Shown one piece after another: positions 53,808 through 63,592 of a stretch of DNA of 64,000 nucleotides. This stretch comes from Alkaliphilus peptidifermentans DSM 18978. Lineage in GTDB: Bacteria > Bacillota > Clostridia > Peptostreptococcales > Natronincolaceae. The notes beneath the pieces are model-generated. The model saw only the letters and a program-made list of their open reading frames with translations. It was not told the DNA's origin and made no database searches. The translations under genes and the position numbers were made by a program. Where the stretch lies: the NCBI RefSeq assembly GCF_900101495.1, contig NZ_FMUS01000002.1, positions 1 to 64,000 of the forward strand, read 5' to 3'. Position 1 is the first letter of the stretch. Every line of letters starts with the position of its first letter.

Positions 53808-54911
53808 CTAATTTATTAGCTTTAGAATCTCCCTGTAGATTTGCTCAACTGCGTCTATTTTAGCCGAAGTAAAGCTTGCTTTCTTCATTGACTCCAATAA
53901 TTTCTTATTATTTAAAATATTATTTATATGATTCAATAAAGTTTCTGCTGATAATTCATTTTCTTTAATCATAACTGCTGCACCAATTTTATCTAATGCT
54001 TCGGCATTATATTCTTGATGATTTTCGGCTGTATGGGCCTTAGGAATAAGAATTGATGGTTTTGCAGCCGCAGTAACCTCTGCTATTGTAATTGCTCCTG
54101 CACTACATACTATTAAATCACAAGCCTTTATTGCATGGGGCATATTGTTAATATATGGAATTATTTTATGATTATTTAATATATTTTTATTTTGTATAGC
54201 CTCAATAACTCTACTATAATGATTTTTACCTGTCGCCCACAGGAGCTGAAAATCAAAATTATTAGTGTTTTCTAAGATTGATAGGACTGCGTTGTTTAAT
54301 TTTGATGAACCACCGCTTCCTCCAACTATTAGTACTAAAGCTTTGTTACCTTCACTTCTATAGATAGCCTTTGCCTCTGCCTCTGTGACCCTGGTGAAAT
54401 CATCCCTAATTGGATTACCAGTAACTATTATCTTATTATCATACTTAAAATATTTTTTTGCATCTTCAAAGCTTAATAATATTCTATCTACATATCTAGA
54501 AAGAATACGATTTGTAAGCCCTGGAAAAACGTTTTGCTCGTGTATCATTGTTTTTAACCCCATCCTAGTGGCAGCATATAATACAGGACCACAAACAAAG
54601 CCTCCTGTCCCTATAACTATATCAGGTTTAAAGACCCTTAATATTCTTCTAGCCTCCCATAATCCCTTCATAAGCTTAAATCCTGTTTTTACATTATGAA
54701 AGGATAACTTCCTCTTAAGGTAACTAATTGTAATATACTCCATCTTAAACCCGGCTTGGGGAACCACATCACTTTCCAAGCCTTCTCTTGTTCCAATAAA
54801 AAGAATTTCAGCACTACTATTGTTTTCTTTAATTTTGTTAGCAATGGCAATTGCTGGGTAAATATGTCCTCCCGTACCACCACCACTTATAACAATTTTC
54901 ATTTGCATCAT
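53808..54911 (-). CDS. murG: UDP-GlcNAc:lipid I N-acetylglucosaminyltransferase MurG
   Basis: A 367-residue GT28-family enzyme that makes lipid II at the inner membrane face. N-terminal VISGGGTGGHIYPAIAIA loop, VGGSGGSSKLN, and donor-binding VCSAGAITIAEVTAAAKPSILIPKAH. Overlaps the ftsW stop codon by 4 bp. Confidence 0.96.
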   Translation of the reverse strand: MMQMKIVISGGGTGGHIYPAIAIANKIKENNSSAEILFIGTREGLESDVVPQAGFKMEYITISYLKRKLSFHNVKTGFKLMKGLWEARRILRVFKPDIVIGTGGFVCGPVLYAATRMGLKTMIHEQNVFPGLTNRILSRYVDRILLSFEDAKKYFKYDNKIIVTGNPIRDDFTRVTEAEAKAIYRSEGNKALVLIVGGSGGSSKLNNAVLSILENTNNFDFQLLWATGKNHYSRVIEAIQNKNILNNHKIIPYINNMPHAIKACDLIVCSAGAITIAEVTAAAKPSILIPKAHTAENHQEYNAEALDKIGAAVMIKENELSAETLLNHINNILNNKKLLESMKKASFTSAKIDAVEQIYREILKLIN

Positions 54912-56026
54912 CTCCTATCGGGGTTAACATACCTTGATATATTCAGCAGTACTCCTGCTGCTGCCATAAAAATAGCCAGTGTATTTCCCCCATAGCTAAT
55001 AAAGGGCAGCGGCATTCCCGTAACTGGCATAGATGATGTTGCTACAGCAATGTTAATAAGTACCTGAATGGTAATCATACAAATTATACCGGTAGCCATT
55101 AGGCAGCTCAGCATGTCAGGTGCATTAATTGCAAGCCTTATACCTCGCCAAATGAGCACTAAGAACAGTAATAAGATCACTACACTGCCTATAAAGCCTA
55201 ATTCCTCACCAATTATTGCAAAAATAAAATCATTCTGTGGTTCAGGAAGATAGAAATGCTTCTGCACACTTCTACCCAAGCCTCGCCCAAATAAACCTCC
55301 AGAGCCCAGCGCCAACAAAGATTGTATTACTTGAAAACCTGTATCTGTAGGATCTGCCCAAGGGTCTAAAAATGCTATTATACGACTAGCCTTATAGGTC
55401 TTTCCTGTGAGAAAAAAATACGCTATCATGGACGAAATAGCTCCAGCACCAGCAAGCGATAAGCCAATAAAATGAGAAAGCTTCATTCCACCAACAAATA
55501 CCATAGACATAATAATTACAGCCACTACAAAGGCCGTACTGAAATCTGGCTGGAAAAATATTAACGCAAAGTATACAGCAATTATCAATAGGTAAGGTAT
55601 AACTCCATTAACAAAACTTTGCATTTTATCTTTTTTCCTTGTGATACTGGTGGATACGTATATAATGACAGCAAATTTTGCAATTTCAGATGGCATAATA
55701 CTTATAGGACCTATAAAAATCCATCGCTGAGCAAAATTCAATTCAGTTCCTAATGGTGTGAGTACTGCAATTAACAGGCCTATACTGAGGAAGAATAGAA
55801 TATTTGCATATCTCTCCCACTTCCAATAGGGGAACTTGGCACAGAAATACATAGCAAAGCTTCCTACACATGTCCAGGCTAACATACGCTTTAAAAAATA
55901 ATACCCGTCATTCCTTTGTACTAACGCATGGGAGAAGCTTGAACTAAACACCATAATAATTCCAATAGACACAAGGGCAGCTACTGTCAGTGTAATTATA
56001 GAATCATAGGGAGCCTTTTTTTTCAT
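54908..56026 (-). CDS. ftsW: Lipid II polymerase FtsW/SpoVE
   Basis: A 372-residue SEDS glycosyltransferase with ten membrane segments. Characteristic blocks: FAQRWIFIGPISIMPSEIAKFA, LIFFQPDFSTAFVVA and PEPQNDFIFAIIGEELGFIG, PLPFISYGGN. Works with a class B PBP (SpoVD-like here). Could be the vegetative FtsW or the cortex-specific SpoVE; the dcw position fits both. Confidence 0.93.
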   Translation of the reverse strand: MKKKAPYDSIITLTVAALVSIGIIMVFSSSFSHALVQRNDGYYFLKRMLAWTCVGSFAMYFCAKFPYWKWERYANILFFLSIGLLIAVLTPLGTELNFAQRWIFIGPISIMPSEIAKFAVIIYVSTSITRKKDKMQSFVNGVIPYLLIIAVYFALIFFQPDFSTAFVVAVIIMSMVFVGGMKLSHFIGLSLAGAGAISSMIAYFFLTGKTYKASRIIAFLDPWADPTDTGFQVIQSLLALGSGGLFGRGLGRSVQKHFYLPEPQNDFIFAIIGEELGFIGSVVILLLFLVLIWRGIRLAINAPDMLSCLMATGIICMITIQVLINIAVATSSMPVTGMPLPFISYGGNTLAIFMAAAGVLLNISRYVNPDRR

Positions 56027-56028
56027 TA

Positions 56029-57396
56029 TTAAGACCTCCTTAATCTAGAAACAATATTTTTAAAATGTTTTCCTCTCTCCTCAAAATTTGGATACATATC
56101 CCAACTGGCACATGCTGGTGATAGCAATACAGTGTCACCAGTAACTGCTAATTTAAAGGCTGCTACAACAGCCTCATCCAAATCCTTTACTATAGTATAG
56201 TTATTAAAGCCCAAGGCTCTAGCTGTAGCCTGTAGCTTTTCTGCTGTTTCTCCATAAACTATCATTTCCTTAACCTTACCCCCAAAGGACTGTATAAACT
56301 CAGTAAAATCACTTCCCTTATCCATACCTCCTGCAAGTAAAATTATTGGTTCTTTAATAGCCTCAATAGCTTTAATTGAAGCATCTGGATTTGTTCCCTT
56401 TGAGTCATTAATAAAATTGACTCCCTCTATGGTATCAACATATTCTGTTCGATGTTCTACACCTTCAAATTCCTTTAAGGTTTTTGATATTATTTCTATA
56501 TCTACACCCATTACGAAGGCCATTGCTGTTGCCGCAAGGGCATTCTCCAAATTATGATTACCTGGAATTTTTATTTCATCTGTTGAAATCACATTGATCT
56601 TTTGATTATTAAATGAAATTACTATAACATCATCTTCAACATAAATACCTTCCTTCAGCTGTTGTTTTCTACTGAAGTAAATTTTTTTTGCTTTAAGACT
56701 ACTGCTATGATTCCTGCATAGTTCATCATCATAATTTATAATAGCATAGTCTTCTGGATCTTGATTTGCAAAAATATTAAACTTTGCATCCCGATAATTT
56801 TCCATTGTCTTATGTCTATTAAGATGATCTGGTGTTAGATTAAGTATTGCCGCAACTCTAGGATGAAAATTCACTATACTTTCTAATTGAAAGCTACTTA
56901 CTTCCATCACCATAGGCTCCCCTTCTTTTGTTTCTAATGCTTTAGATATAGCAGCAACTCCAATATTACCTACTACATATGTTTTGACCCCTGTATTTTG
57001 AAAAATAGCTCCAGTTAATGCCGTAGTAGTTGTTTTTCCATTTGTTCCTGTAATGGCTATAATGTTGGCCTTAGAGAGACGATATGATAGTTCAATTTCT
57101 CCAATAACTTCAATCCCTTCAGTTTTTAATTTTTGTATGAAGGGTATATCTAAAGGTATTCCAGGAGATACAACAGCCAAATCAATTGCACCAAGCTCCT
57201 TTATATCTTGAGGATGCCTTTCTAAAATATAATCTACCTTTACGTCCCTAAGTTCTTCAATGGCTTCAGCTAAGTCCTTTGGGGATTTAAGATCATTAAC
57301 AATTACCCTTCCCCCAAGTTCTACTAAAACCTTTACCAAGGGAAGACCTGTAACTGCCAAGCCTATAACTAGTATCTTTTTATCTTTAAGGTTCAT
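56029..57396 (-). CDS. murD: UDP-N-acetylmuramoyl-alanine-D-glutamate ligase MurD
   Basis: A 455-residue Mur ligase adding D-Glu. N-terminal IGLAVTGLPLVKVL nucleotide-fold loop, ATP loop AITGTNGKTTTTAL, FINDSKGTNPDASIKA and C-terminal LLSPACASWDMYPNFEERG. In order mraY-murD-ftsW-murG. Confidence 0.96.
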   Translation of the reverse strand: MNLKDKKILVIGLAVTGLPLVKVLVELGGRVIVNDLKSPKDLAEAIEELRDVKVDYILERHPQDIKELGAIDLAVVSPGIPLDIPFIQKLKTEGIEVIGEIELSYRLSKANIIAITGTNGKTTTTALTGAIFQNTGVKTYVVGNIGVAAISKALETKEGEPMVMEVSSFQLESIVNFHPRVAAILNLTPDHLNRHKTMENYRDAKFNIFANQDPEDYAIINYDDELCRNHSSSLKAKKIYFSRKQQLKEGIYVEDDVIVISFNNQKINVISTDEIKIPGNHNLENALAATAMAFVMGVDIEIISKTLKEFEGVEHRTEYVDTIEGVNFINDSKGTNPDASIKAIEAIKEPIILLAGGMDKGSDFTEFIQSFGGKVKEMIVYGETAEKLQATARALGFNNYTIVKDLDEAVVAAFKLAVTGDTVLLSPACASWDMYPNFEERGKHFKNIVSRLRRS

Positions 57397-57412
57397 TCCA
57401 ACACCTGCTTTC

Positions 57413-58408
57413 TTAGCTTATTGCTATCATGCCAATTAGGCATAATATAACAGTTGTAATCCAAAAAACAACAACTACTTTTGTTTCGGCCCATCCACTA
57501 AGCTCATAATGATGATGAAGTGGACTCATTTTAAATATACGTTTCCCAGTCAACTTATATGAAGCAACTTGTAAAATTACTGATACTGCTTCTGCAAAAT
57601 AAATCCCACCAATGATTGGAATTAATAAGGAGATATTCATTAAAATAGCCACCGATACGACTGCACCACCAAGGGCTAAAGAACCAGTGTCTCCCATAAA
57701 AACCTGGGCAGGATGGGAATTGAATTTCAGAAAGCCTAGGCATGCACCAGTTACCGAAGCAGAAAAAATTGCTAAACTAGTATATCCCCCATTAATGGCT
57801 ACTAAACTTAGAAATGCAGTAATAATCAAAGTTACACCTGCTGCTAAGCCATCTAGTCCATCTGTTAGATTTGCACTGTTGACAGTCGATAACACCACAA
57901 ATATAATAAATGGAATATAGAGCAACCCTAGATCTAAATACTCAGGTATTACAATATTACCTATAGTAAAGCTTCCCTTTATAAAGGGTACAATAATCTT
58001 AGTACCCATACTTGATACATTTGATTGATATATGGCCAGCATAATTGCTACGATTGTTTGCAAAACTATTTTTTGGTATGCCCTTAGGCCTAAAGAACGC
58101 TTAAGCACTACTTTAATAAAATCATCAACGAATCCAATTATACCAAAGGCAATAGTTGCAGAAAGTGCCACCAGCATATCTGTGTTTAAAAGTCCTGATG
58201 TCAAAGATGTAATAAGAATAGAGACAATAATAATTATTCCACCAATGGTTGGTGTTCCACTCTTATGCTGATGACTCTGTGGTCCTTCCTCTCTAATCAT
58301 TTGTCCCACCTTAAGCTTCTTTAAATAAGGGATAATTAATGGGCCAAGTATTAAGGTTATTATAAATCCAATTATTATTGTATATATTACCTGTTTGTGC
58401 TGAATCAT
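57413..58408 (-). CDS. mraY: Phospho-N-acetylmuramoyl-pentapeptide transferase MraY
   Basis: A 331-residue integral membrane enzyme making lipid I. Conserved REEGPQSHQHKSGTPTIGG, VDDFIK (catalytic Asp pair), NLTDGLDGLAAG, GDTGSLALGG and KMSPLHHHYELSGWAE are all present. Between murF and murD. Confidence 0.97.
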   Translation of the reverse strand: MIQHKQVIYTIIIGFIITLILGPLIIPYLKKLKVGQMIREEGPQSHQHKSGTPTIGGIIIIVSILITSLTSGLLNTDMLVALSATIAFGIIGFVDDFIKVVLKRSLGLRAYQKIVLQTIVAIMLAIYQSNVSSMGTKIIVPFIKGSFTIGNIVIPEYLDLGLLYIPFIIFVVLSTVNSANLTDGLDGLAAGVTLIITAFLSLVAINGGYTSLAIFSASVTGACLGFLKFNSHPAQVFMGDTGSLALGGAVVSVAILMNISLLIPIIGGIYFAEAVSVILQVASYKLTGKRIFKMSPLHHHYELSGWAETKVVVVFWITTVILCLIGMIAIS

Positions 58409-58411
58409 AAA

Positions 58412-59800
58412 TTAGCTCCTCTCTTGTAAAAAATTTACTATTTCTTCCATCTGCATTCCTCTGGAGCCCTTTATTAGAATAACATCATCATTTTCCAACA
58501 TTTCATTTAACTTAATACATGCTTGCTTATTATCATCTACTATAATGGTATTTATGCTACTATTTATGTAATTTACTTCCATAGCAATCCATCGAGCTTC
58601 ATCTCCAACAGCAATTAATCCATCAACCCCTGCTTTAACCAGGTAACTTCCCACTAATCGATGTCCCTCCTCGGAAAAGGCACCCATTTCTAACATATTT
58701 CCTAAAACAGCTATTTTACGTTTTCCTTTTATATGCTTTAATACATCAATTGCTGCCTTCATTGAGTCTGGACTAGCATTATAGGTATCATTTATAACTT
58801 TAAAATTATGTAATTCTAGAATTTCCATTCTCATTTTAGATGGAGAATAAAAATCAAATGCTTGTTGAATTTTGTCAGGTGAAAGGCCAAAGTAGTTTCC
58901 TATCCAAATAGCCACTAATCCATTATACACATTGTGTAATCCATATTGCTTTATATTAAAAGTAGCTTCTCTATCGTTAATAGTAATAGAAATACTATAT
59001 CCTCCATCCTCATTTTCACTAATACTTGATGGATACAAATCATTATCCTGCCCTATACCGTAAAATATTTTAGTATAAGGAGTTTTCTGTCCCTTAAGCT
59101 TTTTTAAATATTCATCATCTCCATTAATGATCAAATAGTTATCTTCAGTCATATGTTCAGCTATTTCCATTTTTGCCTTCATTATATTTTCTTTACTGCC
59201 TAAATGTTCAATATGAGACATACCAATATTAGTAATTACACCAATTTTAGGTCTTACGATTTCAGCCAGCATTGATATTTCACCGAAGGCTGACATTCCC
59301 ATCTCTAATACCGCTACTTGATTATGCTTTTCAAGATTAAATAGTGTAAGGGGTAAACCAATATGATTGTTGAAATTCCCTATGTTCTTTAGAACACTAA
59401 AATGGCTGGACAAAACAGCACTAATCATATCCTTGGTGCTGGTTTTTCCAGTGCTTCCTGTAACTCCAACAAAGGGGATGTTGAACATATTCCTATAAAA
59501 CTTACTTAGCCTACTTAATGCCTCTAGGGTATCTTCCACCTCTATTAGATACATACTATCCAATACACTAAGGTTTAAGCTCCTATTTTTCTCAATGATG
59601 GCACCAGTTGCTCCCTTTATTTTCGCTTCTTCAATAAATGTATGGCCGTCAAAATTTTCCCCCATCAGTGGTACAAAGAGCATACCCTTCTGTATTGTAC
59701 GAGTGTCAGTTGATACCCCATATGCAGATGTGGATGCTCCTTTAGAAATGATATGTCCATTACATCCTCTACATATCTCCTCATATGTTAACGAAATCAT
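58412..59800 (-). CDS. murF: UDP-MurNAc-tripeptide-D-Ala-D-Ala ligase MurF
   Basis: A 462-residue Mur ligase. N-terminal domain with SAYGVSTDTRTIQKGMLFVPL, ATP loop GVTGSTGKTSTKDM, NIGNFNNHIGLPLTL and FKVINDTYNASPDSMKAAI. Its start overlaps the murE stop by 4 bp. Confidence 0.96.
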   Translation of the reverse strand: MISLTYEEICRGCNGHIISKGASTSAYGVSTDTRTIQKGMLFVPLMGENFDGHTFIEEAKIKGATGAIIEKNRSLNLSVLDSMYLIEVEDTLEALSRLSKFYRNMFNIPFVGVTGSTGKTSTKDMISAVLSSHFSVLKNIGNFNNHIGLPLTLFNLEKHNQVAVLEMGMSAFGEISMLAEIVRPKIGVITNIGMSHIEHLGSKENIMKAKMEIAEHMTEDNYLIINGDDEYLKKLKGQKTPYTKIFYGIGQDNDLYPSSISENEDGGYSISITINDREATFNIKQYGLHNVYNGLVAIWIGNYFGLSPDKIQQAFDFYSPSKMRMEILELHNFKVINDTYNASPDSMKAAIDVLKHIKGKRKIAVLGNMLEMGAFSEEGHRLVGSYLVKAGVDGLIAVGDEARWIAMEVNYINSSINTIIVDDNKQACIKLNEMLENDDVILIKGSRGMQMEEIVNFLQERS

Positions 59801-61263
59801 TTTCTTCCTTCCTCCCTCGCAACATCTAGTGCTACGATTCTATCATCAAAGACATTGATCTGATCTTTAATCACCTGAGTAATCTCATGCCCTTTTCCAG
59901 CAATTAAAACAATATCTCCCTTATTTGCTTCCTTGATAGCATAGCGAATAGCTTCTCTACGATCCTCTATTACTATATAATTCCCTTTAGTCAATTTTAT
60001 TCCTTCCTCTATCATATATAAAATTCTCATTGGATCTTCAGAGCGTGGATTATCAGAGGTTATTACAGTAATATCACTGTACTTTCCTGCTATTTCCCCC
60101 ATTACAGGCCTTTTAGATTGATCTCTGTCCCCTCCGCATCCAAAAACAGTTATTATTCTCTTTGTAGTAAAATCTCGTGTAGACTTCAGAAGATTTTCTA
60201 AAGCATCTGGGGTATGGGCATAATCAACCACTACAGAAAACTCTTCAATGTCTGGGACTACTTCAAATCGTCCCGGAACACCTGGAAAATCATTTAACCC
60301 CATTGCAATTATATCGGCGGGAACCTTTAAACTATAACAGCAGGCAATAGCTGCCAATGCATTATATACCGCAAAAATTGCAGGAATAGGCAACTTTACA
60401 GCTATTTTAAAGTTATCAGGACCTGTTACGTTAAAGGTGACCTCTTTACTATTAAATTTCACATTGCAGGCTGTGAAATCAGATTTTTCTACAATACCAT
60501 ATGTCAATATTGGAGTATTTAAATGTTTTATTTCATCACTTATTTCTTTACCAGCTGCGTCATCAACATTTATTACATTACATAAAGAAGTTTTATAAAA
60601 TAGCTTCTTCTTTGCATTTTTATAATTTTCTAGATTATCATGGAAGTCCAAATGATCTGGTGTCAAATTGGTAAATATGCCAACTTTAAAATCTACTCCT
60701 TCTACCCTTCCTAACTCTAATGAATGGGATGAAACCTCCATAATACAACTGTCTAGTTTTGCATCAACCATTCTATTCAGTAGATATTGCAAGTCATTGG
60801 CCTCAGGTGTTGTTCTGACAGCATCAATCTTTTCATTATCAATCCAAGTAGCAATAGTACCTATCAGTCCAGCATTTCTTCCGCTATGCTCTAATATTTT
60901 TTTTACCATATAGGTTATAGAGGTTTTTCCATTTGTTCCTGTAACACCTATTAATTCCAGTGACGAGCTTGGTTTGCCATAAAAGACATTGGACACCTCT
61001 GCCATTGCTTTTCTTGTATCATCTACATGTATTATTGTAGCACCATCAACCATAACTTTTTGTGATACCAGAATGGCTATTGCACCATTTTCTATCGCTT
61101 CTTTAATGTATAAATGTCCATCTGTTTTAAAACCCTTTATACAGACAAACAGTCCTCCAGGCTTAATATTACGCGAGTTATAATGAATGTTGTGAATTTC
61201 TAAATCTATATTTCCTATTACCTCTTTAATTTTTAGCTTTTGAACTAGTTTTCTTAAGTTCAT
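59797..61263 (-). CDS. murE: UDP-MurNAc-L-Ala-D-Glu:meso-DAP (or Lys) ligase MurE
   Basis: A 488-residue Mur ligase for the third stem residue. ATP loop GVTGTNGKTSITYM, TTPEANDLQYLL, MEVSSHSLELGRVEG, VVDYAHTPDALEN. The C-terminal DNPRSEDPM motif (near residue 400) is the DNPR signature of meso-diaminopimelate-adding enzymes, so the wall is probably DAP type. Preceded by a terminator after spoVD. Confidence 0.95.
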   Translation of the reverse strand: MNLRKLVQKLKIKEVIGNIDLEIHNIHYNSRNIKPGGLFVCIKGFKTDGHLYIKEAIENGAIAILVSQKVMVDGATIIHVDDTRKAMAEVSNVFYGKPSSSLELIGVTGTNGKTSITYMVKKILEHSGRNAGLIGTIATWIDNEKIDAVRTTPEANDLQYLLNRMVDAKLDSCIMEVSSHSLELGRVEGVDFKVGIFTNLTPDHLDFHDNLENYKNAKKKLFYKTSLCNVINVDDAAGKEISDEIKHLNTPILTYGIVEKSDFTACNVKFNSKEVTFNVTGPDNFKIAVKLPIPAIFAVYNALAAIACCYSLKVPADIIAMGLNDFPGVPGRFEVVPDIEEFSVVVDYAHTPDALENLLKSTRDFTTKRIITVFGCGGDRDQSKRPVMGEIAGKYSDITVITSDNPRSEDPMRILYMIEEGIKLTKGNYIVIEDRREAIRYAIKEANKGDIVLIAGKGHEITQVIKDQINVFDDRIVALDVAREEGRK

Positions 61264-61315
61264 GGGTTTGCCCCCCTTCTATTGCTATTATTAACTATTC
61301 GTAGACTTTTTAAAA

Positions 61316-61357
61316 GGCAACTTAAAATTAATGTATAAAACCATTAATTTCAGTTGC
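61316..61357 (-). terminator. Terminator-like hairpin between spoVD and murE
   Basis: Stem GGCAACT...AAATTAATG / CATTAATTT...AGTTGCC with a short bulge, followed on the minus strand by TTTTAAAAAG. Suggests that spoVD and murE are at least partly separate units. Confidence 0.65.
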
Positions 61358-61403
61358 CCATTTAATTATAAAACTATTAGATTATATTTTCCAGCATAAA
61401 ATT

Positions 61404-63578
61404 CTAATTGGGCTTAAAATCAACACTTATTATTGTTCCCTGAGGTATTTCCTCATTGGCTTCAGGATATTGACTAGCAACAACCCCACTCCCACTTATT
61501 TTCAATCTCAAACCCAATGCATTAGCAATTCTATTTACCTCGCCGATGGTTTTACCAGTCAGGTTTGGCATTAATACTACTGCATCATTGGCACTATCTT
61601 TAGTATATAATAAAATCGTTGAATTTTCTTGCACTTTGGCTCCGGGTTTAGGAAACATATCTACTATTACAGCTGAGTCTTCAACCTGATGCTCCGTTTC
61701 AATATTGTATAGCAGCTTACTTTCTGTTAGTACCTTTTTTGCATCCTTTACAGATAGCTGTCTAATTTCTGGAACTATAACATCTGCTTTAATTAGACGC
61801 TCTGCTTCTTCTTCCGTATATTTGGGTCTTATTTCTAAATAGCGAAGACTTTCTTCTAATATTTCTCTTGCAATTGGAGCAGCCGTTATACTACCAAAAT
61901 GACTTAATCCTTTTGGTTCGTCAACAATAACCAATATTGCTAATCTTGGATCATCGATAGGTGCAACACCAACGAAGGAAGCTACATAATAGCCTGGTGC
62001 ATATCTACCATCTATAACCTTCTGTGCTGTTCCTGTTTTCCCACCTACAGAGTATCCAGGAATATATGCAGCCTTTCCTGACCCTTCAACTACTACCGAT
62101 TCCATTATTTCTCTCATTTCTCTAGAGGTTTTTTCTGAAATAACCTGTCTTACCATGGTTTCTTCAAATCGATGTACGACGCGTCCCTCTTGATCTACAA
62201 GCTCCTTAACTATTCTTGGTTTCATAAGCATACCATCATTGGCAATTGCTGAAATTGCCGTTATCAATTGAATGGGTGTTACTGATATACTTTGGCCGAA
62301 TGACATAGTTGCCAATTCTACCGGGCCAACCTGTGGTAATTGATACATAATAGATTTTCTTTCCCCGGGCAGGTCTACACTTGTTGTATCAGTAAATCCA
62401 AAGGCATCAATATATGAATAGAAGGAATTGGTGCCTAGCTTTTCCCCCAACTGAACAAATACTGTGTTACATGAATTTTGTACTGCCTCTGTCAATGTTT
62501 GATCGCCATGAGGATTATAATATCTCCAACATTTTAGGGTTCTACCTGCGACATTAATTGTACCGGAGGAATAAAAGTGACTATTAGGTGTTGCTACTCC
62601 TTCTTCAAGTACTGCAGCAGTTGTTACTAACTTAAAGGTGGAACCAGGCTCGTATGTATCATTAATCATTGGATTTCTCCACATACTATACCATGTTTCT
62701 AACTGCTCGTTTTGAGACAAACCCTCAAGCTGTAGCTTTACTGCTTCGTCAAGGGGTACCCTTGGAGTATTAGGATCATAATCTGGCTTTGCTGCCATAG
62801 CCAATATTTCACCAGTCTTAACATCCATTACTATAGTAGTTACTCTTGTGGCCTGATTAATTTCTAATGCATTTTGAATTGCTTTTTCTGCAAAATGTTG
62901 AATAACTTCATCTATTGTCAATACAACATTTAATCCTTCCTCTGGAGGATAGTATCTTTCAACACTAAATGCAAGCTGTCGTCCAGCTCCATCTGTACTT
63001 TTTATCCATCTTCCAGGGATACCGCTTAAATATTTGTCGTATTCCATTTCAATACCCGCAATGCCCCTATTATCTACATTAGTGTGCCCAAGAATATATG
63101 AAGCAAAATTTCCATAGGGATAATGTCGCTTATTATCTTCGGCAATATAAACACCCTTCAACTTTTCATTTCTAATTTCTTCAGCTATATTATCATCTAT
63201 CCAGTAAACAATCCTAACCGTACTATACCTTTTATCTTTTATTTTTTCTTCTACCTCAGAAGCATTTAGCCCTAGTATTTTTGCTAGCTTTTCAGCTGTA
63301 TGTTCTGCATCCGCATCTGAAATTTCACGAGGACGTATCCAAACAGTATTTGTACTGGCACTGATGGCTAATTCTTTACCATTCCTATCGTATATAACTC
63401 CCCTTTTAGCGGGTATTGGTATATCTCTTGTCTGCTGTGATTTTGCTAATTCTTTGTATTTTTCACCATTTACAATCTGAATCCATCCTAAACGGATTAT
63501 CAACCCAAGAATGGCTAAAGAAGTAAGAGCGAACATGAACATAAGTCTTTTTTTGCTGGATATCGAAGGCTGAGACAA
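61404..63578 (-). CDS. spoVD: SpoVD-type class B penicillin-binding protein with PASTA domains
   Basis: A 724-residue transpeptidase: membrane anchor (about 10-28), dimerisation domain (about 50-210), transpeptidase domain (about 255-570) with the three motifs STFK (in YEPGSTFKLVT), SCN (in QNSCNTVF) and KTGT (in VGGKTGTAQ), then two PASTA domains (about 595-655 and 665-724). This layout matches SpoVD, the sporulation FtsI; with no other class B PBP here it may also serve the septum. Confidence 0.93.
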   Translation of the reverse strand: MSQPSISSKKRLMFMFALTSLAILGLIIRLGWIQIVNGEKYKELAKSQQTRDIPIPAKRGVIYDRNGKELAISASTNTVWIRPREISDADAEHTAEKLAKILGLNASEVEEKIKDKRYSTVRIVYWIDDNIAEEIRNEKLKGVYIAEDNKRHYPYGNFASYILGHTNVDNRGIAGIEMEYDKYLSGIPGRWIKSTDGAGRQLAFSVERYYPPEEGLNVVLTIDEVIQHFAEKAIQNALEINQATRVTTIVMDVKTGEILAMAAKPDYDPNTPRVPLDEAVKLQLEGLSQNEQLETWYSMWRNPMINDTYEPGSTFKLVTTAAVLEEGVATPNSHFYSSGTINVAGRTLKCWRYYNPHGDQTLTEAVQNSCNTVFVQLGEKLGTNSFYSYIDAFGFTDTTSVDLPGERKSIMYQLPQVGPVELATMSFGQSISVTPIQLITAISAIANDGMLMKPRIVKELVDQEGRVVHRFEETMVRQVISEKTSREMREIMESVVVEGSGKAAYIPGYSVGGKTGTAQKVIDGRYAPGYYVASFVGVAPIDDPRLAILVIVDEPKGLSHFGSITAAPIAREILEESLRYLEIRPKYTEEEAERLIKADVIVPEIRQLSVKDAKKVLTESKLLYNIETEHQVEDSAVIVDMFPKPGAKVQENSTILLYTKDSANDAVVLMPNLTGKTIGEVNRIANALGLRLKISGSGVVASQYPEANEEIPQGTIISVDFKPN

Positions 63579-63592
63579 GATTATTTCCTCCT